The notes: a model not told the origin generated them from the sequence alone. 64,000 nt of DNA from Moesziomyces globuligerus (GCA_030849465.1 JARVLF010000016.1:1426001-1490000); one strand, 5' to 3'. Shown: positions 18,071 to 29,153, counted from the stretch's first letter. A program made the numbers and translations.

Positions 18071-21000
18071 ATGTCTTCACCACAGGAGACAGTGAAACTG
18101 GCCGACGAGATCCGACAGAGACAGGCGGCAGATCGCCATTTCCCCACGTTTGCCACTCGAGGCTTTGGCCGTCGTACCAGACCCGCCTTGTATTCCGATC
18201 CATCCGTTCGGCTCTCAACAGCGCTCGATGACGATGACATTGGCAGGAGCGACTCACCCGCAGTAGACGTCTCCAAACCGGATGACGATTCACAGCAGCA
18301 GCAGCAGTCTGTGACCCTCCCCGACGACGACGATGAAGAGGCAGGACAGCTCGAAATGGACTACGCTCCGGCGGAGACAGCCACATCTGACGGACATGGC
18401 GACGGTCAGGCTCCGGAGAGCAAGGATGGGCATACGCAAGCTGACGACGAAGGGCCGTCGCTTGCTGCCGAGATTCTGGCGGCTGCTGCTTCATCTGAAG
18501 CGAGCTCTCCCAAGAAGCGTACCTACCGTCGGCGACCAGACTCGCTGCGACGTGCCGAGAGCAGTTCCTCGGCCGGTCGGGCCAGCACCAGCTCGCTCGA
18601 TTCCACGCCTACGTCTCCAACGCCCAGGCGCAAGCGACCTTCGCTCTCCCGCGCCGAATCTGGCACCGAGACGAGCCACGAGGTCGCTGCGAAGAAGCGA
18701 ATGACAGTCTTGCTCGAAGGCGAGATGCCTGAAACAGAACCGTCGTCTGCTATCCAGCCGACCGATGACTCGATTCGGCTTTCCGGAACAGACGCACGCG
18801 CAGGCTCCGACGCAGAGGACGAACTTCAAGTGGACAAAGACGTCAAGCACGACGCATCATCCCGGACCGAAGAGGAAAGAGCGGAGGACACAGATCTGGA
18901 CGAAGATGCCACAAGTCAAGCACAAATGAGCGATGACTACTCTGCAGAGGAGAGCGAGGAGGACGAGGAAGAAGATGTGGAGCCCTCCCTCAAGTACTCG
19001 CGCGTCAAGGGCGGAGTGAGCGACGTGCTCAAACGCGATACGGCGTCCGCTTTCGCACTCTCACCCCGCTTCATGGCGCTCGGCACACACGGCGGCATGA
19101 TCTACATCCTCGACATCAACGGGAATCTCGTGAAAGGCTTCCGTCTACACACCGCGTCCATCCTGGACGTCGTCATTGACAACACGTCCGACTTTGTCGC
19201 CGCAGCCTCGATGGATGGCCTCGTCTCGATATCGGCCCTTGCTACGGCGGAGCAGTACGTGTTCGACTTCAAGCGACCCATGCGATGCATCTCGCTCGAG
19301 CCCAACTTCGGCCGCAAGTCGTCCCGCGCCTTTGTGTGTGGCGGCATGGCTGGCTCGCTGACGCATCGCGAGAAGAGCTGGTTCGGACACAAGGAGACGA
19401 TCCTGCATTCGGGCGAAGGACCGATCTGGACCACCCGCTGGCGTGGCAATATGATCGCCTGGGCCAGCGACAAAGGCGTTCGCGTCTACGACACGGATGC
19501 CAAGCAACGGATCAGCTTCATCTCTGCCCCGAGCAAAGACGTGCGCGGCGATCTGCACCGCTGTACGCTGTACTGGCAAGACGACCGCACGCTGCTGATT
19601 GCATGGGCTGATCACATCAAGGTCGCAAAGATCAAGGAGAGGCAGTCGAACGGCTCGGCTGGTGGAGCTACAGCGTCTTCTGCCGCGTCCATCGCTTCGT
19701 CGTCCACACACAATGCGGCTGCGGCCCTGAGCAAGGTCGGTGTCCCGGGGACAGGCACTTCGCATCCGCAGTACTACATCGAGATCACGGCCATCTTCCA
19801 GCTCGACTGCATGATCTCAGGCATCGCGCCGTACGGCCTCGATTACCTTGTGCTGGCCTACGTGACGGAGGAGCCCGAGGACTCGGGCGAAGAGAGCGAT
19901 GAGGACAGCCAGGTCGCGTCGCGTCGGCCGGAAGCGCAGCGACCCGAGCTGCGCATCATCAGCCGGGCGGGGGAAGAGCTGAGTTCGGATGTGCTCAGCC
20001 TGAACGACTACTCGCGCTTCCAGTGCAACGATTATCTGCTGGTGCCTTCCGTCGAGGCGCACGCCTACTCGGCTGCGCTGCTGGCCGGACGCAAGGTGCG
20101 AGCGGAATCGACGGAGGCGTCGCAATTCTACGTCGTCAGTCCGCGGGACATTGTGGTGTCCAAGCCACGCGACGAGAAGGATCACGTCGAGTGGCTGCTC
20201 GAGCGACAGCGCTTCCAAGAGGCGCTCGTCAAGATCGAAGCGATGGGCCGAACGGCTGCGCTGCAGAACGGATTCGACGCCGAGGTGATCGGCAAAAAGT
20301 ACCTCAACTGGCTCGTGGAGGAGGACCGGTACTCGGAGGCGGCGCGAGTGGCGAGCAAGATCCTGGGGCGCAACGCCTCGGCGTGGGAGGACTGGATCTT
20401 CCTCTTTGTCGAGAAGGGCAAGCTGGGTCTGGCGATCCCGTTCATCCCGACGTCGGACCCGACGCTGAGCGAGATGGTGTACGACATGATCCTCGCGCAC
20501 TTTCTGCAGCACGATCTGGCCAAGCTGCTCGAGACGATCCGCGAATGGCCCGCCGAGATCTACTCGACGCCGGCGGTGGTCTTGGCCATCGAAGACCGAC
20601 TCGCCTCGGGCGACGAGGATGCGTCGTCGGACGGCAAGGCTACGGCGGCGACAGAGAGGCTGTTGATGGAGTGCCTTGCCGAGCTGTACATACGAAACCG
20701 GCAGCCGGGCAAGGCGTTACAGTACTACCTGCGACTGCGTCGTGCCAACGTATTCGACCTGATCCGCGACAACAACCTCTTCACCGCGGTGCAGGATCAG
20801 GCGCTGCTGCTGATCGAGTTCGAGGAAGACCTCAAGACGCGTCGTGCCGAGGGCGCGACGCCCTCGAAGCACGGAGCAGCGATCGCGCTGCTGGTGGATC
20901 ACACGTACTCGATCCCGATCGGACGGGTGATTGCGCAGCTCGAGACGCATCCGCGCTACCTGTACATGTATCTGGATGCGCTGTTCGACCGGGATCCGCA

Positions 21001-22048
21001 GCAGGTGACGCAGTTCTGCGATCTGCAGGTGAAGCTGTACGCCGAGTACGAGCCGGCGCGCCTGATGCTGCATCTGCGCGCCATGTCGTCGTTCTACAGC
21101 TTTGAAAAGGCGTATGCGATCTGCAGCGAGCACGACTACGTGCTCGAGATGGTGTTCCTCCTCGGCCGCGTGGGCGACAACAAGCGGGCGCTGTCGCTGA
21201 TCATCGAGCGGCTCGGCGATGTGGAGCGTGCGATCGACTTTGCCAAGGAGCAGAACGACGACGATCTGTGGGAAGATCTGTTGGGCTACTCCGAGTCGAG
21301 GCCGGCGTTCATCCGTGGGTTGCTCGAGAACGTGGGGGCTGAGATCGATCCGATCCGGTTGATTCGGAGGATCAAAAACGGACTCGAGATTCCCGGGCTC
21401 AAGGCGGCGCTCATCAAGATCCTCTCGGACTTTACGCTCCAGATCAGTCTGCTCGAAGGGTGCGAGGCGATCCTCAGCCACGATACGCGCGTGCTCAGCG
21501 ACGAGCTGCAGCGCTCGCAGCTGTACGCGAGCTACGTCGACGACGAGTCGGTCTGCGCCTCGTGTGGCTCGGCGTTGTTTGCGGCCAACATGGCGTCCAA
21601 GACGGCTCCGAACGCCGATGCGTATACGGCCGCAAGACAGCCCAAGGTGGTGGTGTATCTGTGTGGACATGTCCATCATTTGACCTGTCTGCTTCCACCC
21701 GCAAACGTGCCCGCGGTGAGGACCGAGACGAGGGCCGAGCAGGTCAAGTTCTCATCCACGCACGCGTTTGCCTGCACGCCCGCGGTGAGGCAGCGCTGGA
21801 ACCGCCGCGCCTGGCGCAGCTACGAGCCTGAATCGGAGCCTGCACACGAGCCGAGACAAGCAGCACCTGCTTCGCTCGTCGAACTCTCGCACTACGGCCC
21901 GCTCCACCGCGCCCACCAGGCTTCGGCTACCTTTGAGGCGCGTCTGCGCTACGAGGCGCGCCTCCGCTCGACAGCCGTGGCGAAAAGGGGCTGTCCGACG
22001 TGCATCAACGAAGGCCTCTCGATGCGTGCACTCTCGCTGACTGGATGA
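18071..22048 (+). CDS. VPS41: VPS41, HOPS tethering-complex subunit
   Basis: A 1325-residue protein. Residues about 1-300 are a Ser/Asp/Glu-rich disordered extension. A WD40-like propeller starts near 306 (KYSRVKGGVSDVLKRDTASAFALSPRFMALGTHGGMIYILD). A clathrin-heavy-chain-repeat alpha-solenoid occupies about 690-1130 (EWLLERQRFQEALVKIEAMGR, YLYMYLDALFDRDPQQV, CSEHDYVLEMVFLLGRVGDNKRALSLIIERLGD). A C-terminal RING-type zinc finger begins at C1162 (CASCGSALF), continues with LCGHVHHLTCL and ends in CPTC near 1308; its two halves are separated by about 105 extra residues. Vps41 is an effector of the vacuolar Rab7 (Ypt7) in fusion at the vacuole and late endosome. The acidic N-terminal extension is much longer than in Saccharomyces. 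No intron. Confidence 0.94.
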   Translation: MSSPQETVKLADEIRQRQAADRHFPTFATRGFGRRTRPALYSDPSVRLSTALDDDDIGRSDSPAVDVSKPDDDSQQQQQSVTLPDDDDEEAGQLEMDYAPAETATSDGHGDGQAPESKDGHTQADDEGPSLAAEILAAAASSEASSPKKRTYRRRPDSLRRAESSSSAGRASTSSLDSTPTSPTPRRKRPSLSRAESGTETSHEVAAKKRMTVLLEGEMPETEPSSAIQPTDDSIRLSGTDARAGSDAEDELQVDKDVKHDASSRTEEERAEDTDLDEDATSQAQMSDDYSAEESEEDEEEDVEPSLKYSRVKGGVSDVLKRDTASAFALSPRFMALGTHGGMIYILDINGNLVKGFRLHTASILDVVIDNTSDFVAAASMDGLVSISALATAEQYVFDFKRPMRCISLEPNFGRKSSRAFVCGGMAGSLTHREKSWFGHKETILHSGEGPIWTTRWRGNMIAWASDKGVRVYDTDAKQRISFISAPSKDVRGDLHRCTLYWQDDRTLLIAWADHIKVAKIKERQSNGSAGGATASSAASIASSSTHNAAAALSKVGVPGTGTSHPQYYIEITAIFQLDCMISGIAPYGLDYLVLAYVTEEPEDSGEESDEDSQVASRRPEAQRPELRIISRAGEELSSDVLSLNDYSRFQCNDYLLVPSVEAHAYSAALLAGRKVRAESTEASQFYVVSPRDIVVSKPRDEKDHVEWLLERQRFQEALVKIEAMGRTAALQNGFDAEVIGKKYLNWLVEEDRYSEAARVASKILGRNASAWEDWIFLFVEKGKLGLAIPFIPTSDPTLSEMVYDMILAHFLQHDLAKLLETIREWPAEIYSTPAVVLAIEDRLASGDEDASSDGKATAATERLLMECLAELYIRNRQPGKALQYYLRLRRANVFDLIRDNNLFTAVQDQALLLIEFEEDLKTRRAEGATPSKHGAAIALLVDHTYSIPIGRVIAQLETHPRYLYMYLDALFDRDPQQVTQFCDLQVKLYAEYEPARLMLHLRAMSSFYSFEKAYAICSEHDYVLEMVFLLGRVGDNKRALSLIIERLGDVERAIDFAKEQNDDDLWEDLLGYSESRPAFIRGLLENVGAEIDPIRLIRRIKNGLEIPGLKAALIKILSDFTLQISLLEGCEAILSHDTRVLSDELQRSQLYASYVDDESVCASCGSALFAANMASKTAPNADAYTAARQPKVVVYLCGHVHHLTCLLPPANVPAVRTETRAEQVKFSSTHAFACTPAVRQRWNRRAWRSYEPESEPAHEPRQAAPASLVELSHYGPLHRAHQASATFEARLRYEARLRSTAVAKRGCPTCINEGLSMRALSLTG

Positions 22049-22179
22049 GACTCGCCTCACGTCAATCCGCATGGTTCTCCCTCCAGTGTCGCGGATCCGC
22101 TTGTGTGCATGCGTGGATGCGTGAATGTGAGTTGCAGTTTCGCGAGTGGTGTGAGAGGTGTACATGCAGGCGGGGAGGT

Positions 22180-23050
22180 TTAGGGGTTGGGGATGCCTTG
22201 GGCGCTTGCTCGGGCTGCTGGAGTTGGGATGCCTTGCCACATTGCGCGTTCGCGATCGCCCTCTGGTCCAGCAGGCGGACTGGGCGTGAAGAACCTACAT
22301 CTAGACTTGAACGCTGTATACACACAAGAGGGTCAGTACCACATGCTTGACCATGTTTGCAGTTGCTCGGGTGGAGGGGGGCTTACCGTCGAGGCTACGA
22401 GCGCGGATGATGGTTTCGACCTTGAGCTCGTTGTGCAGTTGACGGTTGAGAGTTTCGGCCGTATTCTCAGCCCTACTCCATCGATCTCGCTGCGTGCTTG
22501 TTGCGGGAGTGTAGTCAGCATCGAGTCTTCTATCTGTGCTGGTATCCTGGGGATGTGGGGAAGGATTGGACGATTTGTCTGCGACCTGGATGCAGAAGCG
22601 GACGACTTCTTCACGGCCTATCCAGACGTCTACGAGTTCGCGCCAGAAGGCTGCACACGCCGCCGGCGCTGGAGTTGCATAGGTGCTGGTACCCAGATCC
22701 GTCGAGCTGGCCGAGTTCATGTTGGTCGAAGAGAGGAGCGAGGGGGAGGAGCTATGTCCGAGGGCGCGCGAACGCGCAAAGCTCCGGTTGAGGCGTGTGG
22801 TGATGCCATCGTCCAACTGGCGGTACTGCCGCAGCAGCTCCTTGAACTCGCCTATCGCCAGACACGTCGCCGGAGTGAGGTTCGAGACGCTAGGCGGCGT
22901 CAGAGGCTTGAGCACCGACGAAGAGCCCAGCTGAATCGGCTCGTACTCGGGTGCATACGCCGAACGCTCCGCAGCGCCGTTCGACGTCTCGCCAGAACCG
23001 CCCGTGCTACGATTGAACCGCGACATGGACGGCGAAACCCACGTCGACAT
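22180..23050 (-). CDS. MIX23: MIX23 (CCDC58/Cid2 family) mitochondrial intermembrane-space protein (2 exons)
   Basis: Exons 22387..23050 and 22180..22313, with a 73-nt intron (donor gtaagc, acceptor tatacag). Joining restores RARSLDAFKSRCRFFTPSPP, which corresponds to the FNERCRIHFKPP end of human CCDC58. The 265-residue product has the family core: CLAIGEFKELLRQYRQLDDGITTRLNR, then CAAFWRELVDVWIGREEVVRFC, where the 20-residue spacing between the two cysteines equals the human protein's, then ENTAETLNRQLHNELKVETIIRARSLD. Mix23 is imported by the Mia40 oxidative route in yeast. This version is nearly twice the human length because of a Ser/Gly-rich N-terminus (about 60 residues), loops, and a C-terminal tail. 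The start is at ATG 23048..23050. Confidence 0.85.
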
Positions 23051-23415
23051 GATGATCCCGATGATCCCGAAGCTATCTGCGACAGATGGGATTCGAGGAC
23101 GTTGGATGATATGAGCAAGAGCCGAGGCGCAAGTTGAAAGTGACCAAGAAAGCCTCAGTGAGTGGTGAGGATTGGCTGCAGCACGTCTCGTAATCTTCCG
23201 TCTTGCGCCTCGTGAGCTCAGCCCAAAAATCCGCCTCGGCTCAAAGCTGGAGAAAGCACCTCCACCCAACGCGCCAGCTGCACCCTTTGATCCCGTCTCC
23301 CGAGCTTTGGACGCAGTACACCTGAACGACCACCATCCCTGGACCGCGACCGAACTCAAGCCTCATAGCACTACGATGCTGAACAAGTGATTGCATTTGC
23401 GAGCGCGCACAACAT
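23051..23415. promoter_or_regulatory. Intergenic region MIX23 5' side / DLD2 3' side
   Basis: 365 bp expected to contain the MIX23 promoter and DLD2 3' UTR. Nothing else seen. Confidence 0.3.
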
Positions 23416-25128
23416 CTAGACCTGGATGTACTTGTACGGGTTGAGGATGCCCTTGGGATCAAAGAGGTGCTTGATCTTCTTCATGTACTCGATGCTCTCG
23501 GGCGACTTTGAGTAGCCGATCTTGGTGGCCTTCATGAGGCCGAGGCCATGCTCGGCGCTGACGGAGCCCTTGACACCGGAGGTCCACTCGTAGATGTAGG
23601 GTTCGATGATGTTTTCGATCCTCTGGTCGTACGACTTTGCGACAATGTTGATGTGGAGGTTGCCGTCGCCGATGTGGCCGTAACCGCAGACGGCGCCGAC
23701 GTCCTTGTCGTCGCCGTGGACGCCGTGGTCTTCGAAGCGCTTGCGCATGTCGAGGACGAGCGCGTACATCTTGTCAATCGGCATGGAGAGGTCGTACTTG
23801 AAGACCTTGCCCATCTTGCCCGCCGCCTCGGGGATGCTCTCGCGGAGCGCCCAGAGTCCCTGGAGCTGCGTCTCGTCCTGGGCGAGCACGCCGTCCTGGA
23901 TCATGCCTTGCTCGAGCAGATGCTCGAGCAGCAGCTGGAGCTTTTCGTCGTCGTGGTCCTTGTTCGAGCCGCTGGTCTCGATGAGCACGTAGAAGGGATG
24001 CCTCGCCTCGAAGGGATCGCGCACGCCGGCGGTAGCGTGCTTCTGCACGACGTCGAACGACGTCTGGTCGAAGAACTCGAACGCCGAGAGGATCTCGCCG
24101 CAGTGCTTCTTGACCTGGCCAAAGACGGTCTGCACCGCCTCGTACGAGTCGAGCGCAAAGACGGCGACGTTGACCGCCGAGGGTCGGCGCGGCGTGGTGA
24201 TGGCGACGCCGGTGATGAGGCCGATGGTGCCCTCGGAGCCGATAAAGAGCTGCTTGAGGTCGAAGCCGGTGTTGTCCTTGCGCAGGGTCGAGAGGTTGTC
24301 CATGATGGTGCCGTCCGGCAGCACGACCTCGAGGCCGAGCACGCTGCCGTGCAAGCTGCCGTAGCGGAGGAAGCGGAGACCGCCGGCGTTGGTGGCCACG
24401 TTGCCTCCGATGTGGCACGAACCCTTTGCACCGAGATCGAGAGGCATCATGTAGCCCTTTTCGGCGATGTGGTTGTCGAGGCTCTCGAGGATGCAGCCGG
24501 CGTCGCAGACGAGGGTACCGGCGACGTCGTCAAAGTGGCGGATCTGGTTGAGGCCGCCGAGCTGGACGAGGACCTCATCGAAGACGGGCACGCCGCCGCC
24601 GACGAGACCGGTGTTGCCGCCCTGGGGCACGACGGCGATGTTGTTGGCGTGGCAGTACTTCATGATCTCAGAGACCTGTTGGGTGGTCTTTGGCTTGAGC
24701 ACGAGCTGCGATTTGCCGTGGTACTTGTTCATCCAGTCGTTGTTGAACATGTCGAGCTCGCTCGAATCGACCACCTGGTAGGAGGCGGCGGATCCCGACT
24801 CGGGTGCGATGATTGTGAGGATCTGCGAGGGCGAGGGCAAAATCTTGGCGAAGGCCTCGACGTCGGCCGAGGTGATGGTTGCGAACGCATCGGAGCGCGC
24901 AACGGTGGCGAGGCCGCGGCGAAGCGACGGACCTGCGAGCTGCTGCTGCTGCTGCTGCGACTGAAGGGCACGGAGGGCAGGCAATGGCGTAGCGTGTGTC
25001 GAGTATGTGGCGGTGGAAGCGGAGGCGCCGATGATGCGCGGCGCGGACGAGCGGGCTGCCGAGGTGGACTGAAGCAGCTTTGCGACGCTCCGTGCGGTGG
25101 CGTTTGCCCTTGGCCTAGCGATCAGCAT
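23416..25128 (-). CDS. DLD2: Mitochondrial FAD-dependent D-2-hydroxyacid dehydrogenase (Dld2/D2HGDH type)
   Basis: A 570-residue FAD-linked oxidase. The N-terminus (MLIARPRANATARSVAKLLQ...) is Arg/Ala/Ser-rich without acidic residues, as expected of a mitochondrial presequence. The PCMH-type FAD domain has VVPQGGNTGLVGGGVPVFDE, then GYMMPLDLGAKGSCHIGGNVATNAGGLRFLRYGS and GFDLKQLFIGSEGTIGLITG. The C-terminal cap has VCGYGHIGDGNLHINIV and SAEHGLGLMK, holding the metal-binding histidines. These features place it with yeast Dld2/Dld3 and D-2-hydroxyglutarate dehydrogenase more than with Dld1; substrates could be D-2-hydroxyglutarate or D-lactate. The start at ATG 25126..25128 excludes 53 open upstream codons. 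No intron. Confidence 0.88.
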   Translation of the reverse strand: MLIARPRANATARSVAKLLQSTSAARSSAPRIIGASASTATYSTHATPLPALRALQSQQQQQQLAGPSLRRGLATVARSDAFATITSADVEAFAKILPSPSQILTIIAPESGSAASYQVVDSSELDMFNNDWMNKYHGKSQLVLKPKTTQQVSEIMKYCHANNIAVVPQGGNTGLVGGGVPVFDEVLVQLGGLNQIRHFDDVAGTLVCDAGCILESLDNHIAEKGYMMPLDLGAKGSCHIGGNVATNAGGLRFLRYGSLHGSVLGLEVVLPDGTIMDNLSTLRKDNTGFDLKQLFIGSEGTIGLITGVAITTPRRPSAVNVAVFALDSYEAVQTVFGQVKKHCGEILSAFEFFDQTSFDVVQKHATAGVRDPFEARHPFYVLIETSGSNKDHDDEKLQLLLEHLLEQGMIQDGVLAQDETQLQGLWALRESIPEAAGKMGKVFKYDLSMPIDKMYALVLDMRKRFEDHGVHGDDKDVGAVCGYGHIGDGNLHINIVAKSYDQRIENIIEPYIYEWTSGVKGSVSAEHGLGLMKATKIGYSKSPESIEYMKKIKHLFDPKGILNPYKYIQV

Positions 25129-26937
25129 GATGAAGATGTGTGCGCGGATTTGAAGAGTGTTGTGGCGGATGAGAGAAGTGTCCTCTGGAGAAGTCAAGTT
25201 CCAGAAAGAGGTGGTCGGAGGGGATAGGGATGGTTGAAGACAGGAAGCGAGCGAATGGCAGCTGCGGTAGAGCCAGTTGCGAGCCAAAGGCCATCTCGGC
25301 CGCTCCTTGACTGATTAGCAAGAAATTCCGGCAGCCGAGCCTCACACCTGCTTCTCGGAGTCATCCCGAAGAAAGCTGCGCGGCAAAAGCTGCCAAATCG
25401 CTAATCCGCTGCGTCCAAGTCCCCGAGGCTGGCGCGTCGTCGACCGACTTCGGAATTCAGCCGAACTCGTGGCCTAGCGGCGAGTTTTGGGCGGACGGAG
25501 CGTGTCTCGGTCTGCAGCCGCCGCTGCTCGGTTTCTCGGTTTCTCGGTTTCAGGGTCCAGTGGAGCGAGATCCACTTTACGCTTTTGTCTGATCAAGGTT
25601 CAGACGAGCGCCTCGCAACCTGCTCGCCGTTTACAATCGGGCCGTCTCCGATGGCTAGGTGGCAGCAGCTCAGCATCGGATACGGCCCGGCTCGGATGCG
25701 GCAGCAACCGTGGAATCAGCGAGTGCAGCAGATTCACGAGCAAGTTGGTCGACGTAGTATCGACCAGCTCCTTGCCCCGCCCTGGCTTTGAGCGACAATC
25801 GCTAGCTTTGCAGGCAGGGTCGAGACAGGCAATCACTATGAGCTTATCTGATTGCGCCCCTTTGCGCTTGATGGAATACCATGACAGCGAGCGTCATCTC
25901 CCAGACCCAGCGAGCCGGAACATCGATACAAACAGCTGCTCAGGCTTGCCTTTACGTAGCCTCAAGCCACCTGCAACTACGAGGCGGCGTGGATGGCCAC
26001 CTCGCGCATCTTGCCTAGCCTGCCATATAGTGGACCCCATCGTGGCGCCGGCTAGCATCTCTGCCTCGGAGCTGGCCGATGATCTTGACCTGCAACGGTC
26101 AACAGTCAGTCGACCTTTGCTACGCGAACGCCGTCGTCGGCAGCTGATGGGAATGACTCCATGGCGGGGCTGGCCGTGTCGCGAGTGTGGAGTCGAGAAT
26201 TCGATAAAAAAAAAACTTGAGAAATTCGAAAGTCGAGCGAGGGCGGCGTACGGCTCCTCAAGGATGCTGTCGAGGGCGCGGGTGGCGCTTCGCTCAGCGG
26301 CTGCGTCTCGACACGTCGCCCCCGGCTCGCTCTCAACTCGACGTGCAGCTGCCGGGACGCAGCCTCGACTCCACTCACGACGAATCTCGACATCCGCGGC
26401 TCGGACGAGCCTCACTCCATCAAGCTACCACTCCATCCAACTCCCCTCACGCGAGCGTGGCAAGCTACGCCGTCCGTCCTTGTCCACTTGCATCCGCATC
26501 GCCCGCCACCTCGGCTTCAAGTTGCATCGTCTTGGGCTTCTCGGCTTCCGCATCCTCCGCATCCTCGGCATCCTCGCACCGCGTCGGCACCCAGCATCGG
26601 CACTCAGCATCGCGTCGACTCGAAGCACCAGCATCATCTGTCCCTGCAACTGACAGCATCCGCCACAAACAGCCACATTCCGCTCTGCAGCTCCGCATCA
26701 TCCCCTCGCAGCACTCCTAGCTCAGCAAAGAGAAAGCTTAAGACTACTATCGCCACCACGACACTCGACTGCTGCCATCCCGAACCCAGCACCCAGGCGC
26801 AGTTGGCATCCATATCCGGCCAAGCAGACCCCCTCTCGTATCCGCTCACCGGTCTGCTCGGCTGAAATCTAGGACACCAAGGCGATCCTCCGCCTCGGCC
26901 GTCCTCTCCGCCCCTCCCCGCGCTCCCTTCGGTCATC
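25129..26937. promoter_or_regulatory. 1.8-kb divergent intergenic region DLD2 / PPH3
   Basis: One of the longest gene-free stretches here. ORFs of up to 388 codons cross it but lack ATG starts or family features, and they sit in Ser/Arg-rich composition typical of chance GC-rich frames. It contains a ctcggttt 8-bp tandem triplication at 25527..25550 and an A9 run near 26206. The part just before PPH3 is C-rich and is probably its leader. Confidence 0.4.
25527..25550. repeat. 8-bp tandem repeat, ctcggttt x3
   Basis: Three perfect head-to-tail copies in the DLD2/PPH3 intergenic region. Confidence 0.9.
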
Positions 26938-27855
26938 ATGGGCAGCGATCTGGATCTGCAGATCGAGCAGCTCAAGAAATGCCAGCCGCTCTCCGAGACG
27001 CAGGTCAAGGAGCTCTGCCTCAAGGCGCGCGAGATCCTCATCGAAGAGGGTAACGTCCAGCACGTCGATGCGCCCGTCACCATCTGCGGCGACATCCACG
27101 GCCAGTTCTTCGACCTCATGGAGCTCTTCAAGCACGGCGGCGCGTGTCCCGAGACAAACTACCTCTTCCTCGGCGACTTTGTCGACCGCGGCTTCTACTC
27201 GGTCGAGACCTTCCTCCTGCTGCTCGCGCTCAAGGTGCGCTATCCCGATCGCATCACCTTGATACGTGGCAATCACGAGTCGCGACAGATCACCCAGGTC
27301 TACGGCTTCTACGACGAGTGCGTCCGCAAGTACGGCAGCGTCAACGTGTGGCGGTACTGCTGCGAGGTGTTTGACTACCTCGCGCTCGGAGCCGTGGTGG
27401 ATGGTAGGGTGTTTTGCGTTCATGGTGGCTTGTCGCCTAGCATTGCGACCTTGGATCAGATCCGTAACATCGATCGTAAGCAGGAGGTGCCGCACGACGG
27501 CGCCATGTGCGATCTGCTCTGGTCCGATCCAGACGATATCACCGGCTGGGGTATGAGTCCGCGTGGTGCGGGCTACTTATTCGGTGGCGATGTCGTTCAG
27601 CAGTTCGCCCATACCAACGACCTCGACCTCATCGCCCGTGCCCACCAGCTCGTGCTCGAGGGCTACAAACTCATGTTCGACCAGACCATCGTCACCGTCT
27701 GGTCCGCACCCAACTACTGCTACCGCTGCGGAAACGTCGCCTCCATCCTCAAACTCGACGACGCACTCAATCAGAAGTACGAAACCTTCGATGCCGCCGC
27801 ACAGGAGGCTCACGGCGTTCCCGCAAAACGCCCCGCACCCGAATACTTCCTCTAG
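26938..27855 (+). CDS. PPH3: Serine/threonine phosphatase PP4 catalytic subunit
   Basis: A 305-residue PPP-family phosphatase. The metal-binding and catalytic motifs are intact: GDIHGQ (D52, H54), GDFVDRG (D80) and RGNHESR (N112, H113). The C-terminus ends in YFL, the tail that is methylated in PP2A-like enzymes. PP4 rather than PP2A is indicated by the N-terminus ([31 protein letters not shown], close to human PP4c DLDRQIEQLRRC) and by TETNYLF-like [37 protein letters not shown]4 (Pph3) with Psy2/Psy4 dephosphorylates gamma-H2A and DNA-damage checkpoint proteins. No intron. It converges on the clathrin light chain gene, 340 bp away. Confidence 0.9.
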   Translation: MGSDLDLQIEQLKKCQPLSETQVKELCLKAREILIEEGNVQHVDAPVTICGDIHGQFFDLMELFKHGGACPETNYLFLGDFVDRGFYSVETFLLLLALKVRYPDRITLIRGNHESRQITQVYGFYDECVRKYGSVNVWRYCCEVFDYLALGAVVDGRVFCVHGGLSPSIATLDQIRNIDRKQEVPHDGAMCDLLWSDPDDITGWGMSPRGAGYLFGGDVVQQFAHTNDLDLIARAHQLVLEGYKLMFDQTIVTVWSAPNYCYRCGNVASILKLDDALNQKYETFDAAAQEAHGVPAKRPAPEYFL

Positions 27856-28195
27856 CCACGCTTCTCTCCTTGTTACATGCGTCCGATGGTGCGAACAGCT
27901 TCGCACCGCTCCACTCTTGCTCCTCCTTTGTACTTGTAAGAAAATTCCTTCTTGGTTCTGTCTACGCCGCAATCTCAGCCCACGGTTGTCGGCGTTGTAC
28001 CCATCGCGTCTACGTTCCGCTTCTTGTCTGGCAAGCATTCGTGGTCCAGGAACCATTGAGGCCACGCACATCTCAAAGCTAGCACCTTCTTGACAATGGG
28101 GGGCGAATCTACAAAGCGCACGAGGGCGAGGGAATGAAGAGTGCGCAAGTACCGCGAGCATGAGATTCGGCAATCGTGCTCGGCTGGTCAAGCAC
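27856..28195. other. Convergent intergenic region PPH3 / clathrin light chain
   Basis: 340 bp between two stop codons, so 3' UTRs only. Nothing else recognised. Confidence 0.3.
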
Positions 28196-29153
28196 TTAGT
28201 AACCAGCTGCGCCGGGCGCGGTTTCGCCTTCTCTCCTGAGGCTGAGGTAGAGTTCCTTCATGCGCGAGAGGTCGGAGCTGCCGGGTCCCGAGCGTGCGGT
28301 GGTCTTGGACTGGCTGTTGTGCAGATCGACGAGCTTGGTCACGCGCGTCCAGGTGGTGCCCTCGGCGAGCTCGCGCGTGCGCTGCTCCTGGAACTTGGCC
28401 TCGCTCTCCTTGTTGGCCGCGATGTTCTTCTCCTTCTTGGCGTTGTACTCGGCGTAGAACTTGTCAATGTCCTGCTCCGCCTGCGAGATCGCTTCGGCCT
28501 TCTTCCGTTCGCCCTCGGCGTCGCGCTTGGCGATGGCGTCCTTCTGCGCCTCGCGCCACTGGCGCACCGGCTCCGGCTCCTCCGTAGCCTCCTCGTAGCT
28601 GTACGAGTAGCTCGGCTGAGCAGCAGCAGCCGCCGCCGTCGTCGTCGTCCTCGATCCAGCAGCCGGCGCAGGCGCACTCATCAAGTCATCCTACACCACC
28701 GTGATTTCGAGTCAGTCAGCTGATGCCAGAAAAGGGTCAGAGAGGTTCAAGGGGGAGACTTACTGCATCGTCATGGTACGTGGCGCCGTTGGTGTTGGTG
28801 GAAGGGCCGTCGTCGAGCTCGGGGAAGTTCTGTTCGAACTTGCCCACCTCGTCGTCGACGGGCTTGGTGGCGGTGGCGGAAGCCGGTTCGGGTCGATCAT
28901 CGATGTCGTCGAGGCCGAAGCCGCCCGAGGGAGCAGCAGTGGCAGATGTGGGGGCGGGTAGGCCATCGTCGTCCAGCGCGGGGAAGGCGGATGCAGAGCG
29001 TTCAAAGTCGTCGGCCGATGCGCCAGCTCCAGGACCCGACGAAGAGCCGAACAGATCAGCGTCGCCCGAGAGCACGCCAGCCGCCTCGCGCTCGCGCGCA
29101 AGGAAGTCGGCAGTAGGGTCCGAAGGCTTGGACTCGCCAAAGTCGAAGGCCAT
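28196..29153 (-). CDS. CLC1: Clathrin light chain (2 exons)
   Basis: Exons 28764..29153 and 28196..28690; the 73-nt intron 28691..28763 has a gtaagt donor and gtgtag acceptor, phase 0. The 294-residue product starts [28 protein letters not shown], the fungal light-chain N-terminus, followed by an acidic, Ala/Pro-rich region. The second exon encodes the heavy-chain-binding helix: [23 protein letters not shown], then [25 protein letters not shown], then [19 protein letters not shown] ... [16 protein letters not shown]. The protein would regulate the clathrin triskelion in endocytosis and Golgi traffic. Confidence 0.93.

Noticed and set aside
17607..18095. 162-codon ORF upstream of VPS41
   Set aside because: Overlaps the VPS41 start in another frame and has no family features.
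23548..25227. 559-codon plus-strand ORF
   Set aside because: Antisense to the D-2-hydroxyacid dehydrogenase gene.
25487..26653. 388-codon plus-strand ORF in the DLD2/PPH3 gap
   Set aside because: No ATG at its start, no domain, low-complexity Ser/Arg/Leu composition, and open frames on the other strand as well.
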